The notes beneath the pieces are model-generated. The model worked only from the letters and a program-made list of their open reading frames with translations, did not search any database and had not been told where the DNA came from. Positions 11,970-20,073 of a DNA stretch of 64,000 nucleotides are shown here, piece after piece. This DNA comes from Methylobacterium sp. W2 (GTDB lineage: Bacteria; Pseudomonadota; Alphaproteobacteria; Rhizobiales; Beijerinckiaceae), in NCBI RefSeq assembly GCF_020662345.1, contig NZ_VMOA01000001.1:62001-126000 (forward strand), read 5' to 3'. How positions within the stretch are numbered: the first letter of the stretch is position 1; every line of letters starts with the position of its first letter. Position numbers and translations under genes: made by a program.

Positions 11970-12012
11970 CTCACGCTCTCCTTTTGGTAAGTACAAATCT
12001 TTTCGGTGCCTT

Positions 12013-12030
12013 CTACCCTCCGGAGAGTAG
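12013..12030. promoter_or_regulatory. Candidate operator between hxlR-type gene and SDR gene
   Basis: CTACCCTCCGGAGAGTAG is an 18-base inverted repeat with one mismatched pair, placed near the middle of the 109-base divergent intergenic region. It is the best symmetric candidate for binding by the adjacent HxlR-family regulator. This is inference from position and symmetry. Confidence 0.35.
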
Positions 12031-12078
12031 GCGCGGCATTTGTCCGGGACAACCACGCGGTTCCAGGAGGGATGTCCC

Positions 12079-12849
12079 ATGAAGACGAGCGGAAACACCA
12101 TTCTCATCACGGGCGGCGCATCGGGGATCGGCTGCGAACTGGCGGAGCGCCTTCAGGGCCAGGGCAACACGGTGATCATCGCCGGCCGCCGCCGCGACCG
12201 GCTCGATGCGGTGACGGAGGCCAATCCCGGCATGATCGGCTATGTGCTCGACGTGGAGGACAAGGCTAAGATCGACGCCTTCGCGGCGACGGTGACCGCC
12301 GCGCATCCCGATCTCAACGTCCTGATCAACAATGCCGGGATCATGCTGTTCGAGGATCTTGCCCGGTCCCGCGATCTCGCGGATGCCGAGGCGACGGTGA
12401 CCACCAACCTGCTGGGGCCGATCCGGCTCACCAACGCGTTGATCGACCACCTCGTGACCAAGCCGGACGCCGCCGTGATCAACGTCTCGTCGGGCCTCGC
12501 CTTCGTGCCGCTGGTCTCGACCCCGACCTATTCCGCGACGAAAGCGGCGATCCATTCCTACACGATCAGCCTTCGGGATGCCCTGAAGGGCAAAGTCGAG
12601 GTCATCGAACTCGTGCCGCCCGCCGTGCAGACGGACCTCACGCCCGGCCAGTCGACCCGGGAGGGGTACCTGCCCCTCGGCGCGTTCATGGACGAGGTGA
12701 TGACGCTGTTGGCGACGCAGCCGACCCCGCCGGAAATCCTGGTGGAGCGCGTGGGATTCCTGCGCTTCGCCGAATCCGAGAAGCGGTTCGACCAGACCTT
12801 CGCGACGGTGAACGATGTCGCCGGGAAGGCCCGCGCGGACCAGCACTGA
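12079..12849 (+). CDS. Short-chain dehydrogenase/reductase (DltE-like)
   Basis: A 256-residue SDR oxidoreductase. It has the NAD(P)-binding motif TGGASGIG at about residues 10-17, the INNAG motif near residue 90, the catalytic serine in 'VINVSSG' and the catalytic YSATK motif. Its C-terminal part has 'ELVPPAVQTDLTPGQ', as in the DltE-like subfamily. The ATG follows CAGGAGGG by six bases. It is divergent from an HxlR regulator that probably controls it. The substrate is unknown; a carbonyl or quinone detoxification role is a guess from context. Confidence 0.85.
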   Translation: MKTSGNTILITGGASGIGCELAERLQGQGNTVIIAGRRRDRLDAVTEANPGMIGYVLDVEDKAKIDAFAATVTAAHPDLNVLINNAGIMLFEDLARSRDLADAEATVTTNLLGPIRLTNALIDHLVTKPDAAVINVSSGLAFVPLVSTPTYSATKAAIHSYTISLRDALKGKVEVIELVPPAVQTDLTPGQSTREGYLPLGAFMDEVMTLLATQPTPPEILVERVGFLRFAESEKRFDQTFATVNDVAGKARADQH

Positions 12850-12872
12850 CGCTCCATGGCGGGTCACACGAA

Positions 12873-12911
12873 CCGGCCCTCCGGGCGAAAGAGACGCGCC
12901 CGGAGGGCCGG
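12873..12911. terminator. Hairpin after the SDR gene
   Basis: Arms CCGGCCCTCCGGGCG and CGCCCGGAGGGCCGG form a perfect 15-bp stem around a nine-base loop, 24 bases after the SDR stop codon. There is no T tract, so it may stabilise the 3' end or assist termination. Confidence 0.65.
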
Positions 12912-13042
12912 TGGGAAACATCCACCGCGTAACCGCGTCTTAATAATACCTTCAGCATGATCGAGATCAGGCTGGACCCGGTGCTTGCTCAGCAAGATCC
13001 GGCATGACGCAAGCTGGCGTCGCGGTTCGGTGGCACGCTCCC

Positions 13043-13402
13043 ATGACGAGAACTCTCTTGCGCCTTTCGGTCTTCGTCATCCTCGCGATCCTGGTCTTCG
13101 TGACGCTGTCGCCGATCGGGCTTCGGCCCGTCGTTGCGTCCGCGAATGTCGAGCGGATGAGCGCCTACGCCCTGTTCGGGTTCCTGCTGATCGTGGCCTA
13201 TCCCAAGCGCTGGTATCTCGGGCTGCTGGCCGGCATGGCGGTGGCCGGCCTCCTCGAATTCGGCCAGGAATTGTCGCCGACCCGCCATGCGCGGCTGGGC
13301 GATTTCCTCGTTAAGGCGGTCGCCGCCGCGTTCGGCAGCCTCGTCGCCACTCTCGTGCTCGCCGCCTATGCCCGGTTCGAGCGGCCCTCGACCTCGCGCT
13401 GA
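13043..13402 (+). CDS. VanZ-family small membrane protein
   Basis: A 119-residue membrane protein with four predicted helices, at about residues 5-22, 35-52, 57-75 and 90-110. The VanZ-like pattern is visible: 'LSPIGLRP' after helix 1, and 'LLEFGQELSPTRHARLGDFLVKAVAAAFGS', with the conserved E-x-x-Q and R-x-x-D-x-x-x-N/K-type spacing. Function is unknown in Proteobacteria; despite the name there is no reason to infer teicoplanin resistance. The start chosen avoids a 13-residue upstream extension lacking hydrophobic character. Confidence 0.7.
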   Translation: MTRTLLRLSVFVILAILVFVTLSPIGLRPVVASANVERMSAYALFGFLLIVAYPKRWYLGLLAGMAVAGLLEFGQELSPTRHARLGDFLVKAVAAAFGSLVATLVLAAYARFERPSTSR

Positions 13403-13407
13403 CACGG

Positions 13408-13851
13408 GTGCCTGACGTGGATGTCTCCCATGATCCCGGTTTTTACGCGCTCCTGACCGGAAGTTTCCGCCGCGCCGTCGGCCGGCCGCTGGTGCCGGAG
13501 CCGGGCCGCGACGCGGCCTGGCTCGATGCCGAGGCGCCCTTCGCGGTTCTCGCCCATGACGGAGGGGAGGACCCCCGCTTCATCTATGCGAACCTGACCG
13601 CGCTTCGCATTTTCGGCTACGAGAAGGCCGAGCTCATCGGTCTGCCCTCCCGATTCTCGGCAGAAGCGCCTGAGCGGGCCGAGCGGCAGCGCCTCCTCGA
13701 CGCGGTCACCCGCGACGGGTTCGTCGATAACTATGCCGGCATCCGCATCCGCAAGGACGGAACCCGCTTCCCGATCCGCGATGCCATCGTCTGGCAACTC
13801 GTGGACGAGGCCGGGCTGCTCCACGGGCAGGCCGCGACGTTTTCGGTCTGA
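13408..13851 (+). CDS. MEKHLA (PAS-like) domain protein
   Basis: A 147-residue soluble protein consisting of one PAS-like MEKHLA domain. 'APFAVLAHDGGEDPRFIYANLTALRIFGY' and 'LIGLPSRFSAEAPERAERQRLL' match the proteobacterial MEKHLA pattern, followed by 'IRIRKDGTRFPIRDAIVW'. It begins at a GTG five bases after the VanZ-family stop, so the two may be co-transcribed. A sensor or small-molecule binding role is suggested by the fold, but no partner kinase or output domain is present. Confidence 0.8.
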   Translation: MPDVDVSHDPGFYALLTGSFRRAVGRPLVPEPGRDAAWLDAEAPFAVLAHDGGEDPRFIYANLTALRIFGYEKAELIGLPSRFSAEAPERAERQRLLDAVTRDGFVDNYAGIRIRKDGTRFPIRDAIVWQLVDEAGLLHGQAATFSV

Positions 13852-13910
13852 GCGGATTCGACAGCTGTCGACGCGCGGAAAGCGTGACGATCCTCCTCCT
13901 CCACCCCACC

Positions 13911-14023
13911 ACCTCATCCTGAGGACACTGCGAAGCAGCCTCGAAGGAGGGCCCCGGAACCCGCTACGCGAACTGGAGGGCTCCTTCGAGGCCTCCGCTG
14001 CGCTTCGGCATTTCAGGTTGAAG
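13911..14023. repeat. Dispersed palindromic repeat, family A copy 2 (degenerate right arm)
   Basis: The left arm CCTCATCCTGAGGACAC is intact, inner arms CCTCGAAGGAGG and CTCCTTCGAGGCC are present, but the right arm has decayed to CGGCATTTCAGGTTGAAG. The stop codon of putA (14013-14015) lies inside this right arm, so the element encodes the last few residues of PutA. Confidence 0.8.
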
Positions 14024-17000
14024 TAGTGGGTGGGATCGCATCGGCATCCTCGCCGAGTGTCATCAGGGCGGCATTGCCGCCGGCAGCCGCGGTGTTGATG
14101 CTGACGCTGCGCTCCCGTAGCAGCCATTCGAGGGAGTAATCGTCGGCTCCTTTCTCCAATCCGTCCGGCGACACGGCGAGGACCGGAATGATGGCGCCGG
14201 GCAGTGCGGCGGCTCTCCGCGTCACGGCGAGAATCGCATCCGCCCCGCCCTCCACCAGGATCGCCGCGCAGCCCATGGCGTCCGGCCCATCGGCCAAGTC
14301 GATCGTGCTCCGAACCGCACTGGGCAGGATGTCGAGCGCAGGTCGCAGAGTTGCGGGTAGCTGAAGCCGGATCGTGTTGCCGGTGGCGAGGCACGCCGCG
14401 ATCTGCGCGAACAGCCCGGTCTCGCTGGCCGGCAGGCACAGGACCGTGCCGCGCGTATGCAGGCTGTAGCGGTTGCTCTCGCCCACCGGGCCGGGCAGGG
14501 CGATGTCGAGGCCGAGGAGGCTTCGTTCGGCATAGGCGTTGCAGCGCGCCACGTCCCTTTTCCTACCCGCCGCCAGCAGGGCATCGCGCAGGGACGCCAA
14601 CGCCACGGGCATCGCGGTGGGGCGCCGGGCGAGGCCGGTCTCCGCGGGCGCCGAGGCCAGGAGGCGGCGGAGGTAGAGCGGGCCGCCGGCCTTCGGCCCT
14701 GTCCCCGACAGGCCCTCGCCGCCGAAGGGCTGCATGCCGACCACGGCCCCGATCAGGTTGCGGTTGACGTAGAGGTTGCCGGCCCGGACCCGGTCCACGA
14801 GGCGCGCGACGGTGGCGTCGATCCGGCTGTGGACGCCGAAGGTCAGGCCATAGCCGGTCTCGTTGATGGCGGCGGCGAGCCCGTCGAGACCGTCGCGCTT
14901 ATAGCGCAGGATATGGAGGACCGGCCCGAAGACCTCGCCGGAGAGGTCGTCCAGGCTGTCGATGGCGATGAGGCTCGGCGGGACGAAATGGCCCGCCGCG
15001 CAGGAGGCGGGCAGTGAGAGCCGGTCTACGGCATGGCCGCGCTCCCGCATCCGCACCACATGCGCCTCGATCCTTTGCCGCGCGGCCTCGCTGATGACCG
15101 GCCCGATATCGGTGGCGAGCCGGTCGGGATTGCCGATGGTCAGCTCGGCCATCGCCCCCTTCAGCATGGTGAGGATGCGCTCGGCGATCTCGTCCTGCAG
15201 GCAGAGCACGCGGAGCGCCGAGCAGCGCTGGCCGGCCGAATCGAAGGCCGACACCAGCACATCGGCCACCACCTGCTCGGGCAGGGCGGAGGAATCCACC
15301 ACCAAAGCGTTCTGGCCGCCGGTTTCCGCGACGAACGGGATCGGTCGCCCCCGCGGGCCGAGGCGTCCGGCCAGCTCGGTCTGGATCCCCTTGGCAATGC
15401 CGGTCGATCCGGTGAACAGGACGCCGTCGATGCGCGGATCGGCCACGAGGCGGGCGCCGACCCGCCCCCCTCCCGGCAGGAGGCCGAGCACGCCCTCCGG
15501 AATCCCCGCCTCGATCAGGATCTCCACCGCGAGCCCGGCCACCATAGGCGTTTCGCCGGCGGGCTTGGCGAGGACGGCGTTGCCCGCTGCGAGGGCCGCC
15601 GCGACCTGACCGATGAAGATGGCGAGGGGGAAGTTCCACGGGCTGATACAGGCGACCAGGCCGAGGGGGATATGGGTCGCGGTGTCGAGACCCGCCGCCT
15701 GCACCCCGTAATAGCGCAGGAAATCCACCGCCTCGCGGATCTCGGCCGCGGCGTTGGCGAGGGACTTGCCCGCCTCCCGCACCAGCAGCCCGAGGAACGC
15801 GTCGCGCCGTGTCTCGATCAGGCCGGCCGCGGCGGACAGGATCTCGGCTCGTCGCGACGGCGCCGTCGCCGCCCAGCCAAGAGCCGCCGAGCCCGCCCGC
15901 GCGATGGCGGCATCGACGCATCCGTCATTCGCCTCCACCACGAATCCGACGATATCGCCTCGGTCCGCCGGGTTGAGTACGGCCCGCTTGGCGCTTTCGG
16001 TCCCCTCCGACGGAACGGGTCGGTAGAGGAAGGGTGTCGCCGCGCCGCGTGGCAGGGCATCGCCGAGGGACGCGAGCACGTCCTCGTCGGCGAGATCGAG
16101 GCCGCGCGAATTGGGCCGGCTTGCGGCGAACAGGTCACGCGGCAGGGGGATCCCCGGATGCCCCGAGCCGGGCGGCGAGACCCGGCGCGCCCGCTCCACC
16201 GGGTCTGCGACGAGGTCGTCCAGCGGGACGGCGGGGTCGGCGATCCGGTTGACGAAGGAGGAATTCGCACCGTTCTCGAGCAAGCGCCGGACGAGATAGG
16301 CGAGCAGGGTCTCGTGCGTACCCACCGGCGCGTAGATCCGGCACGGACGGTCAAGGACCGAACCGCCGACCACCTCCTCGTAGAGCGTCTCGCCCATGCC
16401 GTGCAGGCACTGGAACTCGTAGTCGCCCGGCTGGAAGTCCGGCCCCGCCATAGCGACGATGTCGGCGAGCGTGCGGGCGTTGTGGGTGGCGAATTGCGGG
16501 AACACCGCCTTGCCGGCCATCAGCAGCCGGCGCGCGCAGACGAGGTACGAGACGTCGGTATGCACCTTCCGGGTAAAGACTGGGAATCCATCGAGGCCGT
16601 CGACCTGCGCGCGCTTGATCTCCGAATCCCAGTATGCCCCCTTCACCAAGCGCACCATGAGGCGGTGTCCGCTCCGCCGCGCGAGGTCGACCACGTGATC
16701 CACCACCGGGAGCGCGCGCTTCTGGTAGGCCTGGACGACGAAGCCGAGCCCGTCCCAGCCTGCCAGTCGTTCGTCCATTGCCAGGGCTTCGAGGAGGTCA
16801 AGGGAGAGGTCGAGGCGGTCGGCCTCCTCGGCGTCGATGTTGAAGCCGATGTCGTAACGGCGCGCCGCGAGGGCGAGGTCCATCAGTCGCGGCAGCAACT
16901 CGTCCATCACCCGCTTGCGTTGGGCCCGCGCATAGCGCGGATGCAGGGCCGAGAGCTTGACCGAAATGCCCGGTCCGGCGAGCGGTCCGCGACCGCCCGA

Positions 17001-17759
17001 TGCCGCGCCGATCGCCGCGATGGCGCCGGCATAATCCGCGGCATACCGGGCGGCATCCCCGGCATTCATCGCCGCCTCGCCGAGCATGTCGTAGGAGTAC
17101 GTAAAGCCCATCGCCTCCCTGCGCCGGCTATTGCGCAACGCCTCGGCGATGCTGCGGCCGGTGACGAACTGGCCTCCGAGCATGCGCATGGCGAGATCGA
17201 CGCCCTTGCGGATGGCGGGTTCGCCGGCGCGCCGTACCACCCGCGTCAATGCCGCCGTCAGGCCGGGTTCGTCCGGCGCAGCCACGACTCGCCCCGTCAG
17301 GACCAGCCCCCATGTGGCCGCGCCGGCGAAGAGGGAGGTGGTATGGCCGAGATGCGACTGCCAATCGCCATGACCGATCTTGTCGCGGATCAAGGCATCC
17401 CGGCTCGCCGCGTCCGGAATGCGCAGAAGCGCTTCGGCGAGACACATCAGGGCGACCCCCTCCGCGCTCGACAGGCTAAACTCGCGCATCAGCTGCTCGA
17501 TGGGCGCGCGCGAGCCCTTGGCGCGAAGGGTGGTAACGAGGTGCCTCGCCAGATGCGTCGCGACCGCATTCTCGGCCGGACTCTGTTGCGCGGCGGCCAT
17601 CAGGGGGGCGAGGCATTCGGATTCGGGGAGACGATGGGCGGACCGGATGGCGGCCCGGAATGCTCCCGTCGGTGCCGATGGCCCCGCGAACCCGGCGAAG
17701 AGCATCCTCGGATCAGGCAGGATCGGCGCGGCTGTTGGGAGGGAGGGGCCATTGCTCAT
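14013..17759 (-). CDS. putA: Bifunctional proline dehydrogenase / P5C dehydrogenase PutA
   Basis: A 1248-residue enzyme that oxidises proline to glutamate with channelled transfer of the intermediate. The proline dehydrogenase barrel spans about residues 150-470 ('GISVKLSALHPRYARAQR', 'VRLVKGAYWDSEIKRAQ'). The aldehyde dehydrogenase part spans about 540-1030 ('CISPWNFPLAIFIGQVAAAL', 'FTGSTGIAKGI', catalytic Cys in 'SAGQRCSALRVL'). A C-terminal ALDH-like domain follows. The N-terminal ribbon-helix-helix repressor domain of enterobacterial PutA is absent, so it is not self-regulating in that way. The ATG at 17759 follows GGGAGGG; the open frame upstream is unlikely coding. The last residues come from a palindromic repeat. 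Confidence 0.95.
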   Translation of the reverse strand: MSNGPSLPTAAPILPDPRMLFAGFAGPSAPTGAFRAAIRSAHRLPESECLAPLMAAAQQSPAENAVATHLARHLVTTLRAKGSRAPIEQLMREFSLSSAEGVALMCLAEALLRIPDAASRDALIRDKIGHGDWQSHLGHTTSLFAGAATWGLVLTGRVVAAPDEPGLTAALTRVVRRAGEPAIRKGVDLAMRMLGGQFVTGRSIAEALRNSRRREAMGFTYSYDMLGEAAMNAGDAARYAADYAGAIAAIGAASGGRGPLAGPGISVKLSALHPRYARAQRKRVMDELLPRLMDLALAARRYDIGFNIDAEEADRLDLSLDLLEALAMDERLAGWDGLGFVVQAYQKRALPVVDHVVDLARRSGHRLMVRLVKGAYWDSEIKRAQVDGLDGFPVFTRKVHTDVSYLVCARRLLMAGKAVFPQFATHNARTLADIVAMAGPDFQPGDYEFQCLHGMGETLYEEVVGGSVLDRPCRIYAPVGTHETLLAYLVRRLLENGANSSFVNRIADPAVPLDDLVADPVERARRVSPPGSGHPGIPLPRDLFAASRPNSRGLDLADEDVLASLGDALPRGAATPFLYRPVPSEGTESAKRAVLNPADRGDIVGFVVEANDGCVDAAIARAGSAALGWAATAPSRRAEILSAAAGLIETRRDAFLGLLVREAGKSLANAAAEIREAVDFLRYYGVQAAGLDTATHIPLGLVACISPWNFPLAIFIGQVAAALAAGNAVLAKPAGETPMVAGLAVEILIEAGIPEGVLGLLPGGGRVGARLVADPRIDGVLFTGSTGIAKGIQTELAGRLGPRGRPIPFVAETGGQNALVVDSSALPEQVVADVLVSAFDSAGQRCSALRVLCLQDEIAERILTMLKGAMAELTIGNPDRLATDIGPVISEAARQRIEAHVVRMRERGHAVDRLSLPASCAAGHFVPPSLIAIDSLDDLSGEVFGPVLHILRYKRDGLDGLAAAINETGYGLTFGVHSRIDATVARLVDRVRAGNLYVNRNLIGAVVGMQPFGGEGLSGTGPKAGGPLYLRRLLASAPAETGLARRPTAMPVALASLRDALLAAGRKRDVARCNAYAERSLLGLDIALPGPVGESNRYSLHTRGTVLCLPASETGLFAQIAACLATGNTIRLQLPATLRPALDILPSAVRSTIDLADGPDAMGCAAILVEGGADAILAVTRRAAALPGAIIPVLAVSPDGLEKGADDYSLEWLLRERSVSINTAAAGGNAALMTLGEDADAIPPTTST

Positions 17760-17923
17760 GGGTCGAGGCCTTCTCGCCGCTACGCCGTGCGGCCGCCGGT
17801 TCCGGGCGGCGATCCCGCGGGGACGGGTGCTTTGGACATCGCCCGCGCAATGGCGTTGCCGCTCCCGGTGGAACCGGGATTGGCGCCTGCCAAGCAAAAG
17901 CCATGCTGGACGTGGCGGTTCCG

Positions 17924-18640
17924 TTAGAGCGCCGCGAGGCGGGGTCCCGGGTCCCGCCGGTGGCCCGTTTCCAGGCGCTCGGCCACGAGGCGCTGCAGCC
18001 GCCAGAGATGGTCGTCAAGAATGCCGGCCTCGGCGCAGGCCTGCGCCGTGCGGTAGAGGTATTCCGCGCTCGGGCCGAGATGCCCCGCGCCGGTGGCGAT
18101 CCGGTCGGCGATCTCCTCCTCGGTGAGGCGGCCGGTGTAGCGGTCGCTGGCGCGGTTGACGACGAAGGTCAGCGCGGTGACCGGGCCGGTTGCCGTCTCC
18201 ACCGTGACCCAGCGCCCCTCGTAGCCGCTGCCGCGCATCTCGCGGCGCCAGACCGGCATCAGGGTCGCGGCCGGGTCGATGCCCTCTAGGCGGAACACGA
18301 TTCCCCGGCAGATGCCGCCCCGGTCGAGGGCGAGGACGAGACCCGGCCGGTCGCGGCTTCCGCGAAATCGCCGCTGCAACAGGCAGAAGCGCCGGTGATA
18401 GCCCCGCACCGTGCCGGTGCGCCGCTCGGCCACGGCGAATTCCGGCTGCCAGATCAGCGAGCCGTAGCCGAACACCCAGAGCCCGTCCCCCTGCCTCGGC
18501 CTGCCGTGGAGCATCCGGTCGAGGCCGGGCGCGAGATCGAGATCGGTGAGGAGATGCAGGGCGCTCGCATCGTCGGCGACGGGAGTCGGATGGGCGCGGG
18601 CGATGAGATCGAGGGTGAGCGAGAGGGGGCGATGCGGCAT
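17924..18640 (-). CDS. ChaC-like gamma-glutamylcyclotransferase
   Basis: A 238-residue cytoplasmic protein of the ChaC family, which degrades glutathione to 5-oxoproline and Cys-Gly. The family signature 'DGLWVFGYGSLIWQPEF' is near residue 60, 'VRGYHRRFCLLQ' follows, and the catalytic glutamate lies in 'REMRGSGYEGRW'. The ATG at 18640 is preferred; the upstream in-frame extension is Arg/Ser-rich and looks non-coding. Downstream 58 bases on the same strand lies the lipoprotein stop, but no functional link is evident. Confidence 0.87.
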   Translation of the reverse strand: MPHRPLSLTLDLIARAHPTPVADDASALHLLTDLDLAPGLDRMLHGRPRQGDGLWVFGYGSLIWQPEFAVAERRTGTVRGYHRRFCLLQRRFRGSRDRPGLVLALDRGGICRGIVFRLEGIDPAATLMPVWRREMRGSGYEGRWVTVETATGPVTALTFVVNRASDRYTGRLTEEEIADRIATGAGHLGPSAEYLYRTAQACAEAGILDDHLWRLQRLVAERLETGHRRDPGPRLAAL

Positions 18641-18698
18641 GGCCCGTATCGGAGCATCACCAGCCGGTCCGGGCAAGTCGTCCGAACAATGGGTATCC

Positions 18699-19136
18699 TC
18701 AGCCCTTCGCGTTCCCCAGCGCCTCCAGCTCCCTGAACGGCTCCGTCCGGTGGCCCTCGCAGACCTCCCAGACATCCTCGAGGATGCTGAGCTTGCCAGT
18801 CTCCTCGCGGATGACGGCCTTGGCCTTCTCGCCCTTGAGGAAGCGGCGGCCCATCATCCGGGCGGACACGCAATAGAGGGTGCGGCCGTCATCCTGGAAC
18901 GGTCCGGCGATGCGGCTGTGCTCGAACCGGACCGGGATCACCGAGATCGACCCGAAGCCGCTCTGGCGCAGGGCCAGGGCGGCCACCCGCTCGCGCATCG
19001 TGAAGGTCGCGCCGGGCGCGGGCGCCGGATCGGGCCGCCCGCACCCGGCCAGCACGACGGCGACGAGGCCCAGCCACGCGCCGACTGCGCAGCGGGACGG
19101 TGCGCGGTCCGTGCGAGCGCGCGGCGAGACGGGCAT
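18699..19136 (-). CDS. Hypothetical lipoprotein
   Basis: A 145-residue predicted lipoprotein. After a basic N-terminus (MPVSPRARTDRAPSR) comes a hydrophobic stretch ending in the lipobox LAGC at about residues 30-33, then a Pro/Ala spacer. The mature part contains 'FTMRERVAALALRQSGFGSISV' and 'GRTLYCVSARMMGRRFLKGEKAK', with one further cysteine. No domain is recognised. It lies between chaC and recO and is divergent from recO by 143 bases. Confidence 0.6.
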   Translation of the reverse strand: MPVSPRARTDRAPSRCAVGAWLGLVAVVLAGCGRPDPAPAPGATFTMRERVAALALRQSGFGSISVIPVRFEHSRIAGPFQDDGRTLYCVSARMMGRRFLKGEKAKAVIREETGKLSILEDVWEVCEGHRTEPFRELEALGNAKG

Positions 19137-19279
19137 GGTTGTCGAATCTCGGATGAGGGGAACAGGAAGCATAGCGTCGGACACGGGCCGCGGGAACAAT
19201 ATAGCCGATGCAATCCGCGTGCTCGAGTGGAATGATCGGGCCGTTTCCAACGCACCCTCCGCGCTCTAAGGAAGGGGCC

Positions 19280-20020
19280 ATGCAATGGACCGACGACGGC
19301 GTGGTGCTGGGGCTGCGCAGGCAGGGCGAGACCAGCGTCGTCCTCGAAGTGATGACCCTGGACCACGGCCGTCATCTCGGCCTCGTCCATGGCGGCCGCT
19401 CGCGCCGGATGCAGCCGGTGCTGCAGACCGGCAATCACGTCCGGCTGACCTGGCGGGCGCGCCTCGACGAGAGCCTGGGCGCCTTCGTGGTGGAGCCCCT
19501 CGAATCCGCCGCCGCGCGGCTCATGGGCTCCGGCCTCGCCCTTTACGGGGTGACCCACATGGCCGCGCTCCTGCGCCTCCTGCCCGAGCGCGATCCCCAC
19601 CCCGCCGTCTATGAGGCAGCCCGCATCCTCGTCGCCCATCTCGACGACCGGGTGATCGCGCCGCTCCTGATGATACGGTTCGAACTCGCGATCCTGTCCG
19701 AGCTCGGCTTCGGGCTCGATCTCAGCGCCTGTGCCGCCACGGGGGGCAACGATGCGCTGATCTACGTCTCGCCGAGGACCGGGCGGGCCGTCAGCGCCTC
19801 GGCCGGGGAGCCCTTCCGGGACAGACTGCTGGCGTTGCCGGGCTTCCTTCTCAACCGGGAGAGCGGCCGGACCGGCTTCATGCCGCCCGACGAGCGCGAT
19901 GTTGCCAATGGGTTTACCTTGACGGGGTATTTCCTCGACCAGCACATCTGGGGACCGCGCGCCATCGCCCCTCCGGCGGAGCGGGCGCGATTCGTTGCGT
20001 TGGGGACGCAGAGCGCCTAA
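19280..20020 (+). CDS. recO: DNA repair protein RecO
   Basis: A 246-residue recombination mediator that loads RecA with RecR. The N-terminal OB-fold reads 'DDGVVLGLRRQGETSVVLEVMT' and 'LGLVHGGRSRRMQPVLQTGN'; the helical C-terminal half follows with 'FELAILSELGFGLDLSACA'. The second zinc-finger cysteines of some RecO proteins are missing, as often in alphaproteobacteria. The ATG follows AAGGAAGG. parC starts 54 bases downstream on the same strand, so co-transcription is likely. Confidence 0.94.
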   Translation: MQWTDDGVVLGLRRQGETSVVLEVMTLDHGRHLGLVHGGRSRRMQPVLQTGNHVRLTWRARLDESLGAFVVEPLESAAARLMGSGLALYGVTHMAALLRLLPERDPHPAVYEAARILVAHLDDRVIAPLLMIRFELAILSELGFGLDLSACAATGGNDALIYVSPRTGRAVSASAGEPFRDRLLALPGFLLNRESGRTGFMPPDERDVANGFTLTGYFLDQHIWGPRAIAPPAERARFVALGTQSA

Positions 20021-20073
20021 GTCACGTTCGCGTTATGTTCTGATTTGGGCCATGTCCGGCCCGGGAGTTCGTC

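Noticed and set aside
15033..17927. 964-codon plus-strand frame opposite putA
   Set aside because: No domain, biased composition, and complete overlap with putA.
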